From positions 16,908,974 through 16,972,973 of the forward strand of contig AP025069.1 of NCBI GenBank assembly GCA_036186865.1: 64,000 nt of DNA, written 5' to 3'. A program made the translations under genes and the position numbers. The notes under the pieces were generated by a model. It saw only the letters and a list, made by a program, of their open reading frames with translations, did not search any database and had not been told where the DNA came from. How positions within the stretch are numbered: position 1 is the first letter of the stretch; every line of letters starts with the position of its first letter. This document shows positions 9,967-22,463 of this stretch, in pieces. Source of the DNA: Eustoma russellianum. Lineage: Eukaryota > Streptophyta > Magnoliopsida > Gentianales > Gentianaceae.

Positions 9967-10980
9967 GTGTTAAGTGCGGATATTGAGGCAGAGGCAGTGA
10001 ATTATTTTTCTCACTTGTTTTCGGCCGAACCCGTTGATGAAGGCGATTTAATCTTGGAGCATATTCCATTGCTGCTAACGGCAGAAGGCAATACCATGCT
10101 GCAGGCCATGCCAACTTTGCAGGAGGTACGTACGGCTGTGTGGGGCCTCAGCCCGTCCAGTGCGGCAGGTTCGGATGGATATCTGAGTTTTTCTATAGAC
10201 GTTTTTTGTAGGTTATAAATACTGATGTCTTTAAGGCAGTTCAAGAATTTTTCTTAGGGGTCATGATGCCTAAGCAGGTAGCTTCAGCCACTATAATTCT
10301 GATCTCTAAGGTGCAAAATCCTCAAACTTTTGCAAACTTCAAGCCCATATGTTTGACAAACTTTCTATCTAAAGTGGTAACGAGATTGATATCTACTAGA
10401 CTTGCCGGCTTATTACCCAAGCTCATCTCTCCGGAACAAGCAGGATTTATGAAAGGAAGGGGTATCACAGAACAAATACTTTTAGCTCAAGAAATGGTGC
10501 ATGTGCTGGATCGTCGGACTAGAGGTGGTCATGTTATGGTTGAATTGGATATGACTAAAGCATTTCACTGTGTCAGTTGGCAATATCTTGGCCTTCTCCT
10601 ACGGAAACTCGGTTTTCACTCCACGCATGTTTGTACTTTAATGAACAATTTAAGTGCCACCCGGTGTTCAATTCTTATAAATGCAAATAGGTAGGTTTCT
10701 TTTCTATGGGACGTAGTGTAAAGCAGGGGGATCCTTTGTCGCCCTTCTTGTTTATTCTTGCATCGGAGGGCTTCTCTCGTGGTTTGAACGCTATGATGGA
10801 AAACGGCACTATAAAAGGATTCAATGCAGGTCGTGTTCCAAGAGTTTTGCACTTGGGATTCGCAGACGACTTATTAATTTTCTTAAATGGCTGCGCAATT
10901 TAGAGAAGTTTTTGGGTCTTTTCTAGCATATTATCAAAATGCATCTGGACAGCTGGTTAACTACCACAAAAGCCAAATAG
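9967..10980 (+). pseudogene. LINE D ORF2 reverse transcriptase domain, broken
   Basis: This is the RT domain of LINE ORF2. Motifs in order are the AGSDGY block (10165-10190), TIILISKVQNPQTFANFKPI, LTNFLSKVVTRLISTRL, LISPEQAGFMKGRGITEQIL, the catalytic-Asp region VELDMTKAFHCVSW (Asp to His in the usual KAFDxVSW), KQGDPLSPFLFILASEGFSR, and LGFADDLLIFL (the FADD catalytic box at about 10857-10870). Stops occur near 10216 and 10691. All RT subdomains are in order, so it is an RT despite the breaks. Confidence 0.85.
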
Positions 10981-11940
10981 TGGTGGGAGCATGAGTCTCG
11001 GGGGTGGCAGCCTCGCAAAGTTTAGGAATGCGATTGGCTTCTCTCCCAATTAAATATCTTGGCTCATTTCTATATAAAGGCATCAACAGATCAAGGTATT
11101 GCACATCTTTACTCAATCATTTTGATGCTAAGTTAACGTCCTGGTCGTCTAAGTTGCTCTCAATGGCGGGCCGAGTGGTACTGATAAAGCATATCCTCAA
11201 CTCCATGCCAATTCATATTATTGCAAGTTCTCGCTTGCCAAAGAGTGTAATTGATATCTTAAATCGCAAGATGGCAAATTTTCTTTGGAAAGACAGGCAT
11301 CATTGACGTTCTTGGCAGTCTATATGTCATTCAACGGAGGTGGGGGGATTGGGCATCAGGCATCTTTTAGGCGTTCAGAAGGCATATGGTTGTCAGCTAT
11401 GGTGGAAGAATTATCATTCCCAGACGATGTGGTCTGAGTTCTGCAGGCAAAAGTATGGTTGTCGACATTCGATGTACTCGCATATTTATGATTCTTCCGT
11501 TTGGAAAAGGCTATGTAACATAAATGATTTCATGGAGTCAAAGGTCATCAGAACACAAGATGTAATCCATTTGTCACCGGATGCAAATGGTCAGTTTTCG
11601 ATAAAAGCGGAATATAATTTAATAAGTGCGACCGATGCAAGATTTATTGAATGTCGTTGTGTGTGGTGGACCAACTTTCATCCGGGGATGCGCATATTTT
11701 TATGAAGACTATGGATGCAAACATTGCCAGTCGTCGATAATTTGAGGTCATGGCAAACCGTGTTCCATACGCAATGTGCTTTCTATCGTCAGAGTTCCGA
11801 TAATCAAGACCACATATTTCTGACATGGTCAAGGATACGATCGCTATGAACTAAAATCTCATTGATGTTTTTGGGCCCACTCCCCCAAAGCGAAACCATA
11901 TGGAGGTATCTCTGTCGTTGGTGGTGTACATCGAATCCGG
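10981..11940 (+). pseudogene. LINE D ORF2 RT C-terminal region
   Basis: Blocks following the RT palm match the other LINEs: LGMRLASLPIKYLGSFLYKG, SSKLLSMAGRVVLIKHILNS, LPKSVIDILNRKMANFLWKD, GGLGIRHLLGVQKAYGCQLW and SVWKRLCNI. The zf-RVT cysteines are poorly preserved around 11740-11850. Stops at 11304, 11703 and elsewhere break the frame. Confidence 0.75.
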
Positions 11941-11957
11941 CCTCTATGGCAGGTTAG

Positions 11958-12591
11958 TTGAAGGCGGTTGTTCCATGCATAGTTGCATGGGTCATCTGGA
12001 AGGAATATTCAGTGATACGGTTGGGCACAGAAACTTTTGTTTATAGGAGGTTATTCGACAGGATACGCACTACAATCTACACGTGGTGTTCTGCTATGAA
12101 TGGTAAGAAGTTTGTACAAAATGAGCCTAAGTTGGTGGCTCTTTCCTTTTCTCCACCACTGAGAACGAAGAGGCTGCGACTCATTGAATTGGAGCTTCCA
12201 CCCACAGGAAAGATGAAATTAAATGTCGATGCGCCCGTGGGAAGACTATGCGCAGCAAGAGGAGCAGTCTTGAGAAATGACCAGGGCAGTTTGTTTCGGC
12301 GGTATGCTTCGCTCTGCCCCCGGTTAGTCCCTACAAGCAGAGTTGTTGACCATGATGTTAGCATTGATTTATTATACAAGTCAGTATGATAGTCCTATTA
12401 TTGAGTCGGACTTTTATTCCATCCTTTCATTGTTGCCACCTACACAGCGGGTCATGGGCATGCTAGTTGAGGAGCTGGCCCAGGCAACCCTCTTTCTAAT
12501 GCTCAACCATGCGACTATACAATATTGCCCGCGAGAAGCTAACACAACGGCTCACACTTTAGCTCGACACAGATACCGTTCCGCAGGCTAA
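11958..12591 (+). pseudogene. LINE D linker and RNase H remnant
   Basis: A linker (VVPCIVAWVIWKEY) precedes the RNase H fold: KLNVDAPVGR (first Asp), then a damaged middle where the AEIQ Glu block is lost, IIESDFYSIL (Asp) and CPREANTTAHTLARH. The terminal motif again has AHxLA with His, as in the other copies. The stop near 12388 and a shift of frame after it make it non-functional. Confidence 0.75.
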
Positions 12592-13478
12592 CACTATTAT
12601 ACTTCGTTTCATGGACTTCCTTGTGAGGTTCGTGGAGCAATACTCATGGATGTGCAAGTGCCTAATTTTCGCCATTAAACAAATGGCTTAGATTGTGTTG
12701 GCCATTTGTTTTCTCGGTAACCTGTGTCATCAAAAGGCACATGCAACACTGGTGCGTATTCGTTTTTCCCATTGGTGTCGTATTGCGCTTTCATATTTGC
12801 CTGGATTACAGTTATGTTTACATACTCTTGAATGGTGTTTGGCTTACATGCTTCTTGCGAGTTGTTGTCACTCTGGTGGTGATTTGCCCGAGGATATAAC
12901 TGAAGCTCCACTCATTCGGCTGGAGGACCATCATTTGGAGGAATATGTTCAGAAAATGAGACGGATTATATTTTGGGTGTCGCCTTGGTTCTCTTCGAAT
13001 CAAGGCGACATGGGTATGTGCTATCTCTCATTCATTTATTTTTCATATGCTATTGCTGCTTCATTCGGATATGATTTTTGTTTTTCTTTGCGTGAGGTAC
13101 GATGGCTATTATGGGCTCGTAGTAACACAATGTTTTGTACAACGCTGATGCCATACGATAATTCTAGAGGATGACTCCGCAAGTCCCCGCTTCAATCGGC
13201 AGCCATACTTTATGTTCATTTGTATTATGCGTTTCATTCATCTGTACTAGATCAACGTTCCAATGATATAAATATGTACGTTTTTTCCTTTGCCAAGGTT
13301 TTCTCCACAAGGGTGGTTTTACTTGGCAAGGTTTTAATGAGGCATATCATATATGATTGGAGGTTGACAATCATTAACTCGCTTCATTATCTCTTTTCAT
13401 ATGTGAATTTTTGTAATATGGCTTTCCTCCGTCATAAGTGAGGGTGCATAATGATACAACTTCGTTGATATAAAAAAA
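12592..13478 (+). other. LINE D 3' UTR with hairpin and terminal stem-loop
   Basis: Non-coding tail. A 14-bp hairpin (12978-12991 with 12997-13010, one G:U pair, loop TCTTC) sits directly before GGGTATGTG. The terminal stem-loop has arms TGCCAAG (13291-13297) and CTTGGCA (13322-13328). Poly(A) is at 13472-13479. Frames across it are not convincing proteins. Confidence 0.75.
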
Positions 13479-13490
13479 ATATAGACATGG

Positions 13491-15810
13491 CTACATATTC
13501 ATATCTTCTTTTTTATATAACATAATTCTTTATTCTATACTCGAATCTTATGACATCTCTTTCTTATCCAGCTATTTATATTTATTACATGTCATAAAAC
13601 TTATTCTTTCGCTTCTTTTTACATTATGTTCGAAAATATACATAATACATACATACATATACACACACATCACATAAATCTTTTCCTTTTTCACCTCTTT
13701 TACTTATATCTTGGTTTGAATATTTATACTAACCATAAACATATTAATTTCCATCCACATAGTCTCACAAAATCATCATCAAATACATAAACATGTTAAA
13801 GGATGGAAAGCATGAAAATAAAGCAAGTAGGCCATAAAAACACATTTGGCCATGTGTATACATATATGTATATGGAATGATGATCATCAAAAGCAACACA
13901 TATGATCAAGTATGTTAGTCATGCATGTGATGCATTTATAAACATACTAAAACAAGATCATAAAACATATGGAGCCAAAATGCCATAGAAACTACATATT
14001 GATGATTATCATGGAAAAATACATGAACAAATACATCAAAGTCATCTTCTTAGTACACATTTCTTAGCATGTCATAGATCTTCATTTTTCTTCTCTATCT
14101 TTCATATTTATCACATAAGAGTGTTCATTTTCTTTCATTTACACATATAAGCTCATTTTACCTCTACATGGCCGTGCGTATGTATATGATATTTAACACT
14201 TTATACATCACTTAAGAACATAACTTTTACATATTCTTGATACTAAAACCTTGAACATACATCATGAATGATCCAACTTTATAAACATATGTACATAGAT
14301 CATTGAAAATCCATGAAGGATCTAGAAAGAATACTTACCTTAATCACTTAACCTTTAAATAAAAGTGAAGATTGCTTCAATTGGCTTGAAGAAAACTTTC
14401 TCATCTCCCCTCTTTGGTATCCACGGTTTTGAGCAAAGGAATGGAGAGTTAATGTGCAATCATGGAAATCGTTAAATGGAAGAAGAATAACCTAACATAG
14501 ATGATGTTCTTACCTTATTGATCCTTGGTTATTAGCTCAACAATACTTGATCTCCTTAGTGCTTGGATGAAGGAGGATATTATGACTAGTGTTTTGGGTG
14601 AATGTAGCAGATGAAGAGAATAAAAATTTTCTCCATGGTTCTCTTCTCAAGCTCACGGTTTTGGTGTGTGAAATGGGGCTTGGAAGACTTTGTTCTTGAT
14701 TAGAAAAGGAAACAGAATGTAAGAAGAAGAAAATGAGTTGAAGATGAAATTGAGAGTGAGAGGAAGGAGGGGACGATTTTTGGGTGATGAAAAGGGAATG
14801 GAAGACTTCATCTTGAAGTCTTGTAAGGGATTAGGAAAAGAAATGATGGTTGGAAGAAAGAAGGATGGTGATTGAAGTGTGTTAGAAGATGGAGTATGGA
14901 AGGTGGAAGAAGCTGAAGAATGAAAATCAGAAGAAAATGGGTGAAGGGGACAGTTTTTGGAGAGGGAAAAGAAATGGAAGAAAGAAATTACGAAGTTGGA
15001 GAAATGATGTGAGAAGGTAGAATAGTTGTCTTGTCAAGTTGCAAGACTATGGAGTGAAGAAAGGAAGAAAGAAAGAAGAAAATATCTTCCCCATTTGGCT
15101 TGTAGTGGCCGACCATAATGGAGGGTTAGAGGGAGTGGTTGGCTTTAGTTGGAGAGTGTAAAGAAAGTGTAAGAAAATGTGTAAGGTGGTGTAAGTTTTT
15201 GGGTAGAAAAAAATTGTGTATAATTGGTTGAAGAAGACAAAAATTTGTCTTCTATTTAAATGGTCTAATGGCAGAAATTTTGGAGTAGTGGGTGTGGGTA
15301 GAATAGGACACAATACTATCACTTGATTTCTATACAATTTTCTACACTTGATATTTTATTGGGGTATTATTCTAACCATAATTTTTTTAACCTTGACTGC
15401 CCAACACATTGCCATACATACAAATTATTGATTGTTCTTATTATCTAAAATATCTAGTCATGTCTTGATTTCTTTTTTCTTTTATTTAAATAACTTAATT
15501 TCTTGTGTCATGTGTTTTACTTTGGTTTAATTTATCCTAGTATTTAGGTTGTTACATATTCGTATTATTTTCATTCTGATGACGAAATCGTAACGTCCGT
15601 TAACAAATTTTGTCGCATATCGATATATTGGTTATCCTATCGTTCAGTTATTGTTCCGAGCGTTTATAACCCCAATATATGCCACCGATGTCCTATTAAA
15701 CCCTGATTTAAAATTTTAATTCCACTGAAAATTTACCAGCATCGCACTTTCATTTTATTTTCTATTATCTTATTGCTTTTTCTACCAACTCAGAAATGCA
15801 GATCGTAACA
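13491..15810 (-). other. LARD A LTR continuation, no gene
   Basis: AT-rich non-coding sequence to about 14330, then a purine-rich plus strand (14390-15260), ending at the LTR terminus (TAACA, 15806-15810). It resembles the LARD B LTR equivalents at 29330-30100 in composition. I see no credible coding sequence. Confidence 0.65.
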
Positions 15811-16929
15811 TTCTCTCCTACTTATAAAAAGTTTTGTCCTCGAAATTTGGGAGTTGTATCGATCTTATTGTCAGAAATTTGAATACTTAAATTCTATTGT
15901 CATTAATCGTATATCCTTCAGCTTAATTAGTTAATATCCCCAATTTCTAGCGAGTCCCCTAACATATTAACTGCGCTTCGTTCCAATTATAACCTGATAT
16001 TCAGAATCCATTCTCGTTCATTGTTGATCTTATTCTATGATCTTATCCTTATTTCTTCGAGTATTTCTGTAAATTAATATCCATCGGCTTATGATAAGAT
16101 CTCCCCTTAAATTTCTATTAGTCATACTTACTCGATTTCGACTTGAAGCTTACTAATTTGAGTCACATAATTCGACTTTCCTTGAAATTAATAATTAACC
16201 CACGATATGTACTACCTTATACTTCTGTTATTTGTTCTTTTATTATTGTACGCCTATCGTTATGGATTTACACCCCTATTATGACTAATATTTTTGACCT
16301 ATTCTGAAATTTCTAATTTCATCATCTTAACTCTAGTTCTAAATTCTTTGTACCATTTCTTTGATAAAATCTACTCATCATAACGCTAATAATTCGTTTC
16401 TTAGTACTTATTATTCTACTACACATCAGGACTTAGGCAAGATAGGTAATTTTAATTCTAACAACTTACCCTAGGTAGATATGACTTTGTTTTTCCTACA
16501 ATCATATCTGAAGTCTAAAATCATTACTTTTTTACTAAGGGTGCCATTATTTCTAAAATCATTATTCATGTGAAAATTTTATATTGACTTAATTTCTAAA
16601 AATCATTCCCTATGGTTCAGATCACTTCTTAAGTTCAATATCATCTTATCGTAACATTCCCATTAAGTTTAATAACTATCAGGAAATGCCCTTTAGAGAA
16701 TAATACTAATTGTTAGGGTTTCAAGATACCCTATGGTAATAAGTTAAGGTTCTTTTGACCGTTCATCTCTAAACCGTTCTAGTTGGCTTAGTCTAACGCT
16801 GTCACTCTCGTCTAAGATCATTGCTTACCTCTATGATCATTTCTTAATTCTAAAATCACTTCTTAAGTTCATCTCGTTGTTTAATTCATGTGCCCGTAGT
16901 GGATTTAGAGCCTCAGCCTTGATACCACA
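15811..16929 (-). other. LARD A internal region, non-coding
   Basis: This is the whole interior between the two LARD A LTRs, about 1.1 kb. A polypurine tract on the minus strand abuts the left LTR at 15811-15826 and is followed by TCCTCGAAAT, matching the region beside the chromovirus PPT. The rest is short repetitive phrases around CTAAGATCATT and has no frame of note. A PBS lies at the right end. Confidence 0.7.
16918..16929 (-). promoter_or_regulatory. LARD A primer-binding site (initiator-Met tRNA type)
   Basis: On the minus strand TGTGGTATCAAG lies directly after the LTR end GGCGCTACA. TGGTATCA is the conserved start of the complement of the 3' end of plant initiator-Met tRNA. Confidence 0.75.
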
Positions 16930-17493
16930 TGTAGCGCCTAGCCCAAAACTAGAGTTTCGGCCCGGTACATCCATCGTCCTCTACTACGAGAAGTACAAGA
17001 CGTCGATACTATACATGTGCATGTTGACATGAACCGTAAATCGAGATAGTGGAAGCAAAATAAAGATAAACATACAACATGCATATCAATACAAATCGTC
17101 ATAATTGCGTACAAATCATAATGTACAATGTCTTAAAATAATCTAAGTACATCATGATCAAAATGCCCAATATAGACAATACATAACTCCGGCCTACATC
17201 TCAGCTCACAAGTACGCTAGCCGGGGTCATTCCTCAATGAACAAGGCGTCAGGGTCCCTGTTGTCTTCAATGTGATAAAGCAAGTATGAGCGATAACACT
17301 AATCGCCCAGTAAGTAATCCGTCTAGATACGTCATGTGGATCATGTATGGGAGACGGAGTAATAAAGTAACGATACGTAAATAAAGAACATAGCATTTCA
17401 CGCTACAACTTTATTAAATAAAGTGCATAACATAAATGCCAATAAATAATCTGTAACACATATATCCTTATCATGTAAACATTCTATACTATC
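16930..17493 (-). repeat. LARD A right (5') LTR, proximal part
   Basis: Starts TGTAGCGCC on the plus strand (reverse of the GGCGCTACA LTR end) and runs 564 bp, homologous to 2853-3395. It is cut at CTATC by the SIRE-like Copia element at 17494; the other copy continues CTATCAAGTCCCT at this point. No gene. Confidence 0.8.
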
Positions 17494-20169
17494 TGTTAAG
17501 AAAAAGTGTTTGAATGATTTACAAATGCATGATTTAAATAGTATGAGTTCACGAATGCATGACAAAATTATTATTTGACACATTCATGTGATATACATGC
17601 TTCATATGTTTATATATATTGTTGCCGTACTAACAAGCCATGAAGCATTAAATCTTACATCATATGGCAAACATTTGTTGCCTTTGTACTATTTTTAGGT
17701 GCCACAATTAATGAACTAAACTAGTAATGAACTAACTAGTTCATTAAATGGATACATATTTGGTGGAAGCTACATGGCAACAAATTTGGAAATAGAAAGT
17801 CTCCTCCCATTGCATTTTACACGTCTATATGTATAAATTATACATATATTCATATTTTTGTTAAAAAGGCACAATACACATATTTCCGACATACTACCGA
17901 CACGTTACATATATTATAAACGTACGTCGACATCACACCACTATATACACCTAATATTTATGCGTATATTCAGGTCTTGTATCATATGATATAAGTCATT
18001 TTGATGACAAAATTATAACTGCATGTTACAAGGTCATAAATCAAAAATTGTCGTATCGGATGATTACCGAAACTTCACCAACGTGTCACGTATGTGCCAT
18101 ATAAAGTTGGCCAGACCATATACATCAAAAATAGCCATAATTTTTGTGGCTCACATGTTGAAATCAGCCACCAAATTATTCCATGTTGGCACACACAAAT
18201 CACCCACAATTCATGCTAAATTTGTGGAGAATTCAAACTCAACTTTACTAGTACACATGTGGCATATTTTCTTAAGCTATTGGAGCTGATTATATACTTC
18301 ATTATATTTATATTATGTGTGACATAATATATATTTCACGTGCAAGAAGTTTGAATTTAATCGGAGAAAAATCGCGTAATCGACGAAAGTCGAAAATTCG
18401 GTTTTCTACACACACACACCACATAGAACATTTTTTTTGGCATGAGATGTAACATGTATCTAGACACTTTTTGCACATTCAAGACATGTTAAATTGTTCT
18501 AAAAAATTCAAAATAGGGCTGATCATTATTTACCATATATGTGTAAATATTATGCATTATTTGACAAAGCTTACTAAAGTGAAATTTCAGCACATGTGCA
18601 GCTCCATACACACGCCTACTACACATTTTGGAGCCAAGGTGGAGCTTATTTGGCATCTCAATTGGTGGAGAATATGACACATAAGACTAGTGGCATAAAA
18701 GAGGGCACTACATATGGAAGAAATTCAAAACTACAACACATGCTGAAAAGTTTTCAGCACATGCTGAAAACTTTTCAGCACATGCCATAATAGGCAATTT
18801 TGATGACTTAATGGCTTTTAATTTGCATCCCAAAACTTAAGGGATTGATGTGTGGTAGTATGACAATATTTTGAATACTTTTGAGCACATGTTTTATAAG
18901 TTTTTTTTCTAGATTTTACAGCTCATTAAAGGATACCAATTTGGACCAATCATCAAGAGACAAGTAAGCAAAGTCAAGTAATCCTTCCAATCATGAGGTG
19001 CCAAGTAAGCAAGATGGTATCATATCTACACAAGACAATCTTTCAAGGACATTAAAGAGATTTCTCAAGAAGGAAGAAGCCCTATAGGGGCGCGGCCACA
19101 TGTGATAAAAAGGAGGAGAATAGTGCAAACAAGGCCAAGGGATACAACTCATATTCTCTCAAGTGCAAGAAGCTCTACTACTTTCTTCTTCTACCTTTCT
19201 TTCTTCTTCTTCTTCTCTCAAGCCTATTGTTTTTATATTCAAATATTGTATAGGATTTGAGGATACCACCACAATCCTTCATTATGGTAAAAGGTTGATC
19301 AAGGTATGATCAAACCTTGATTCAATCGGTGGTGGTGCCCGTGATTTGTTTGCTCAATTGTATTGTTTTAAAAGGGTGGGAGTTAGTGTGTAACTCCAGT
19401 TATCCTTATGGTAAGGTGTTTTTGGTGTTTAGTGATAGCCGAAGAAGGTTTCCTCGAAGACTGGAGTAGGTTTGATTTAACCGAACTAGTATAAATCATT
19501 GGCGTTCTTATTACTGCACTTTACTTTCAGTTTTCCAGGCATATTTTGCAACCAATTTCATTACGATAGAAAAATAGTAAACGATTTTCAAAAATTACAA
19601 AATTTTGAAGCAAATAGCCACATATCCTAGATGTCATTTGGCGCAAGTTGTAACTCATTTGGGTATAGAATAAGTCAGTCCAAACGTGAATAGTTTCTAA
19701 GACAAGTGCAATCTGGATTTTCAGATTTGCAAAGGTTGAGAACATCAACGTGGTTGGCTTACTTTACATAGGAATTTTCAAAAACTGTTTCAACACATTA
19801 AAATAAATATCTTGAGGGTCTTGTCATTAAATTTACAGACTATTTGGAGTCACCAATTAATTCGGAATAAATTCTTCAAGTCGGAGTACAGTTTCTGGCA
19901 TATTTGTGCAATCAGACCAGAAACGTATTTTCAATAGGTTAGGGGTGGAATTTTAATTTGAAATTTTTATGAGATACTCAGAACATCTGAGTCACCGAAT
20001 TTCATAACTTTTAGAGGCATGTAACTAGGTCATTCAATTATTCCAAATCAGGATCTGAAAACAAAAATTGTTTTCAGAAGTGAGTTTTTTGGTTTAAAAA
20101 TTTTAAAAACCAAATTTTCCGCACCCACTATTCAACCCCCTCTTCTAGTAGTTCTATACAGGTCCTACA
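17494..20169 (+). repeat. 5' LTR of SIRE-like Copia (2.68 kb)
   Basis: Begins TGTTAAGAAAAAG and ends CCTCTTCTAGTAG then TCCTACA, the ending style of SIRE/Maximus LTRs. It contains a duplicated 21-bp palindromic unit (18737-18778) that is single in the 3' LTR. No genes; short frames inside are not conserved in the 3' LTR. Confidence 0.75.
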
Positions 20170-20183
20170 AGTAGTATCAGAGT
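20170..20183 (+). promoter_or_regulatory. SIRE-like Copia primer-binding site
   Basis: AGTAGTATCAGAGT directly follows the LTR end. It matches the initiator-Met tRNA PBS (TGGTATCAGAG) with one change. Confidence 0.7.
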
Positions 20184-20225
20184 GCAGGCACATTCACTAC
20201 AAGGAGATTCAACGATCTTTGTGAG

Positions 20226-21620
20226 ATGGCATCCACTAGTCATAAAACTGAGCACGAAGGAAGTCAACGTAAGGCCATCCTCTTTTTCGACGGTGAGTCT
20301 TTTATACAATGGAAACTTAGAATGAAACTTTTCTTTATGGCCATTGATATAGACTGGTGGTCCATTATAGAAGATGGTCCTTTTATTCCTTCTAATTTAT
20401 CTATTGTTGAGGTGTCACACTAGAGATCATAAAACCGAAACAAGAATATACTAGCGATGACAAAAAGAAATGAAGTATGAATGTTAGAGCCATGCAACTT
20501 CTTTTAAATGGGTTGAGTAAAATTGAATCGAGTTATGTGGTCTAATACTCTAGTACCCCAAGAGATGTAGAGAATTCTTGAAATGAAACATTAAGGGGAC
20601 TAGTCAAGTTAAAGAGTCTAAATAAATATGCTTATGTTACTTTGAGTCTTTGAAGTTATTACCAAATGAATATTGTTGATATGGACTTACGCTTGACTAA
20701 CATCTATAATTCTCTTGAGTCTCTTGGAAAAGCTTTTTCTACACAGGAAAATGTTCAAAAGGTGCTAGGAAAGTCTTCCCATCCGAATGGGACCCCAAAG
20801 TCACAGCGATTGAGGAAAGTAAAGAAACGAGATCAATAAAAATAGAAGAAATAATCGGATCTTTAAAGGTATACCGAAAACAAACTTACTCTGAGAAATT
20901 CTGAATCTACTTCTAAACAAGATAAGGTCATAGCGTTTAAATTAATGAATACGTCTATGCTTCTTATGATCGCGGTAGATGATAGTGACACATATTCCGA
21001 TGATGAAGATCTAATCAAGTTGGCTAAAAGGTTAAGAAAGATCATGAGAAAATCGATTAAAAACAAACTTAAGCCTACTTCATCTAAGAATAATATAAAG
21101 AAAAATAATGAGGGCATAAAGTGCTATGAATGTGGGAAACTTAGACACTTGTCATATGACTACCCGAACAAGGACAAACAAAACAAACAAAAACCGTGAC
21201 AAGGACTGGAAACAAAAATAGACCCGTCTCAGAACCTAGACAAAGGAATTCAAGAAGAGATCTCAAAACCTCCACTTGGAGTGACTCATCTGACTCTGAG
21301 ACTTATGATGCCGAAGAATAGACGGCACAAGTATTCTTTGCATCTAAAGCATCAAAACGAGGTATCTTTTGATTCTGATTCTGATTCTGAACCCTCTTAT
21401 GAGGATTGTTTAGTAAATATCTTGAGTTGCATAAGTTTTCTAAGGCTCCTGCAAAAAGAAAAGAAACGTTTAATTGAAGACAAGAAATTGCCAAAATCTT
21501 CTAACACGAATCTTGTATCTCAATTAAACGATTCAAAACAAGAGTCGTCTTGCATGATAAATTCATTAAAATTTGAGATTTCATCCTTAAAATCAGAGAA
21601 CACTGAGATGAAAAGTTGAG
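20226..21620 (+). pseudogene. SIRE-like Copia gag remnant
   Basis: The capsid-like Gag protein packages element RNA. The opening frame (20226-20423) contains FDGESFIQWKLRMKLFF and IIEDGPFIP, the standard N-terminus of Copia Gag. Many stops follow. A later open stretch (20945-21199) has an acidic patch, a lysine-rich region and a zinc knuckle CYECGKLRHLSYDY, in which the last Cys is Tyr. A third stretch (21281-21619) is rich in Glu, Lys, Ser and Leu and looks coiled-coil, as at the end of SIRE-type Gag. No protease, integrase or RT follows. Confidence 0.8.
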
Positions 21621-22450
21621 ATTTCACATTTGAAATCAAGAAACGCGGATTTAGAAAAGACCCTAAAACAATTCGATTCGGGTACGAGCATGCTAGATCG
21701 CCTCATTTTCCTCCCAAAAACATGAAAATGATAAAACCAGATTAGGGCATGTGAAGATAATAAAAATACAAAATAAGTCAACAAAATTTATTTTATCTTC
21801 ATCTGAGAAACCGCATGCAACTATACAACCTAAGAAGACGACTAGTACACCACTCATCTCATCTCATCGTGCTTCTTATTCTTCATATTATACAAAATAC
21901 AATCATGTGCCATATAGTTATAAAAGGAAGCCATTGATGCATACGTGACGATCATACAACACAAATGCATTTAGATCATGCACTATACACACAAACACAA
22001 ATGCATATCAAAAACGAAAATCTTATCATGAGCATGATGGCATTCTTGGACATAGGCCGAACGGATTTGCACCTAACATCTATTATATTGCATCTTCATC
22101 TCTTTTCTCACCTTTTGAAAGACCGAGAAAGTTCACTCAAGTTCGATACCAAAAGGTACAGTTGCAAAGGGTTGAATAAATAACCTTTAAGAACGCACCT
22201 AAAATGCATGATTTCTATATGTTATAAACTGCTATTTCTTTCCATTTTTACTTGTACTTTTGATGACATTTACAAAATAAAAGGGAGAGAAAAACATGAT
22301 TTAAGGGGGATAGAGAGCATGATTTCATGATTTAAGGGGGGAGCACAACAACGATATAAGATTCAAAATTCCAAAATTCGAATTTGTGCAAAAATTGGAG
22401 GGGAGCAATTATATTTAAATCATGAAACTAATGTTATTTTGTAAATTGTC
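21621..22450 (+). other. Degenerate interior of SIRE-like element
   Basis: No recognisable protein. Short Ser/Tyr/Lys-rich frames (21751-21948) and AT-rich sequence with AAGGGGG runs (22290-22345) precede the PPT. Pol has been deleted. Confidence 0.6.
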
Positions 22451-22463
22451 AAAAGAGGGAGAT
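22451..22463 (+). promoter_or_regulatory. Polypurine tract of SIRE-like element
   Basis: AAAAGAGGGAGAT immediately precedes the 3' LTR start; it is the plus-strand primer site for LTR retrotransposons. Confidence 0.75.

Larger units (their letters stand above)
7281..13490 (+). mobile_element. LINE D: old full-length L1-type element with 12-bp TSD
   Basis: ATATAGACATGG occurs at 7281-7292 and again at 13479-13490, directly after a poly(A) of eight A (13472-13479). Between them lie a (TA)n tract (7293-7337), a 5' UTR, ORF1, ORF2 with RNase H, and a 3' UTR ending in the family stem-loop. Many stops and frameshifts make this the most decayed long copy, so it is probably the oldest. It interrupts the LARD A LTR. 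Confidence 0.88.
2853..15810 (-). mobile_element. LARD A left (3') LTR, interrupted by three insertions
   Basis: The minus-strand LTR begins with TGTTACGATC at 15810 and runs left to about 2853, where LINE A removes its last 20 or so bases (TGTAGCGCC end, seen at 16930 in the sister LTR). Inserted in it are a SIRE-like LTR (3651-6278), a tiny retro-insertion and LINE D (7293-13478). Net LTR length is about 4 kb or more. It has no coding capacity. Positions 14330-15260 are purine-rich on the plus strand, as is the equivalent part of LARD B. Confidence 0.65.
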
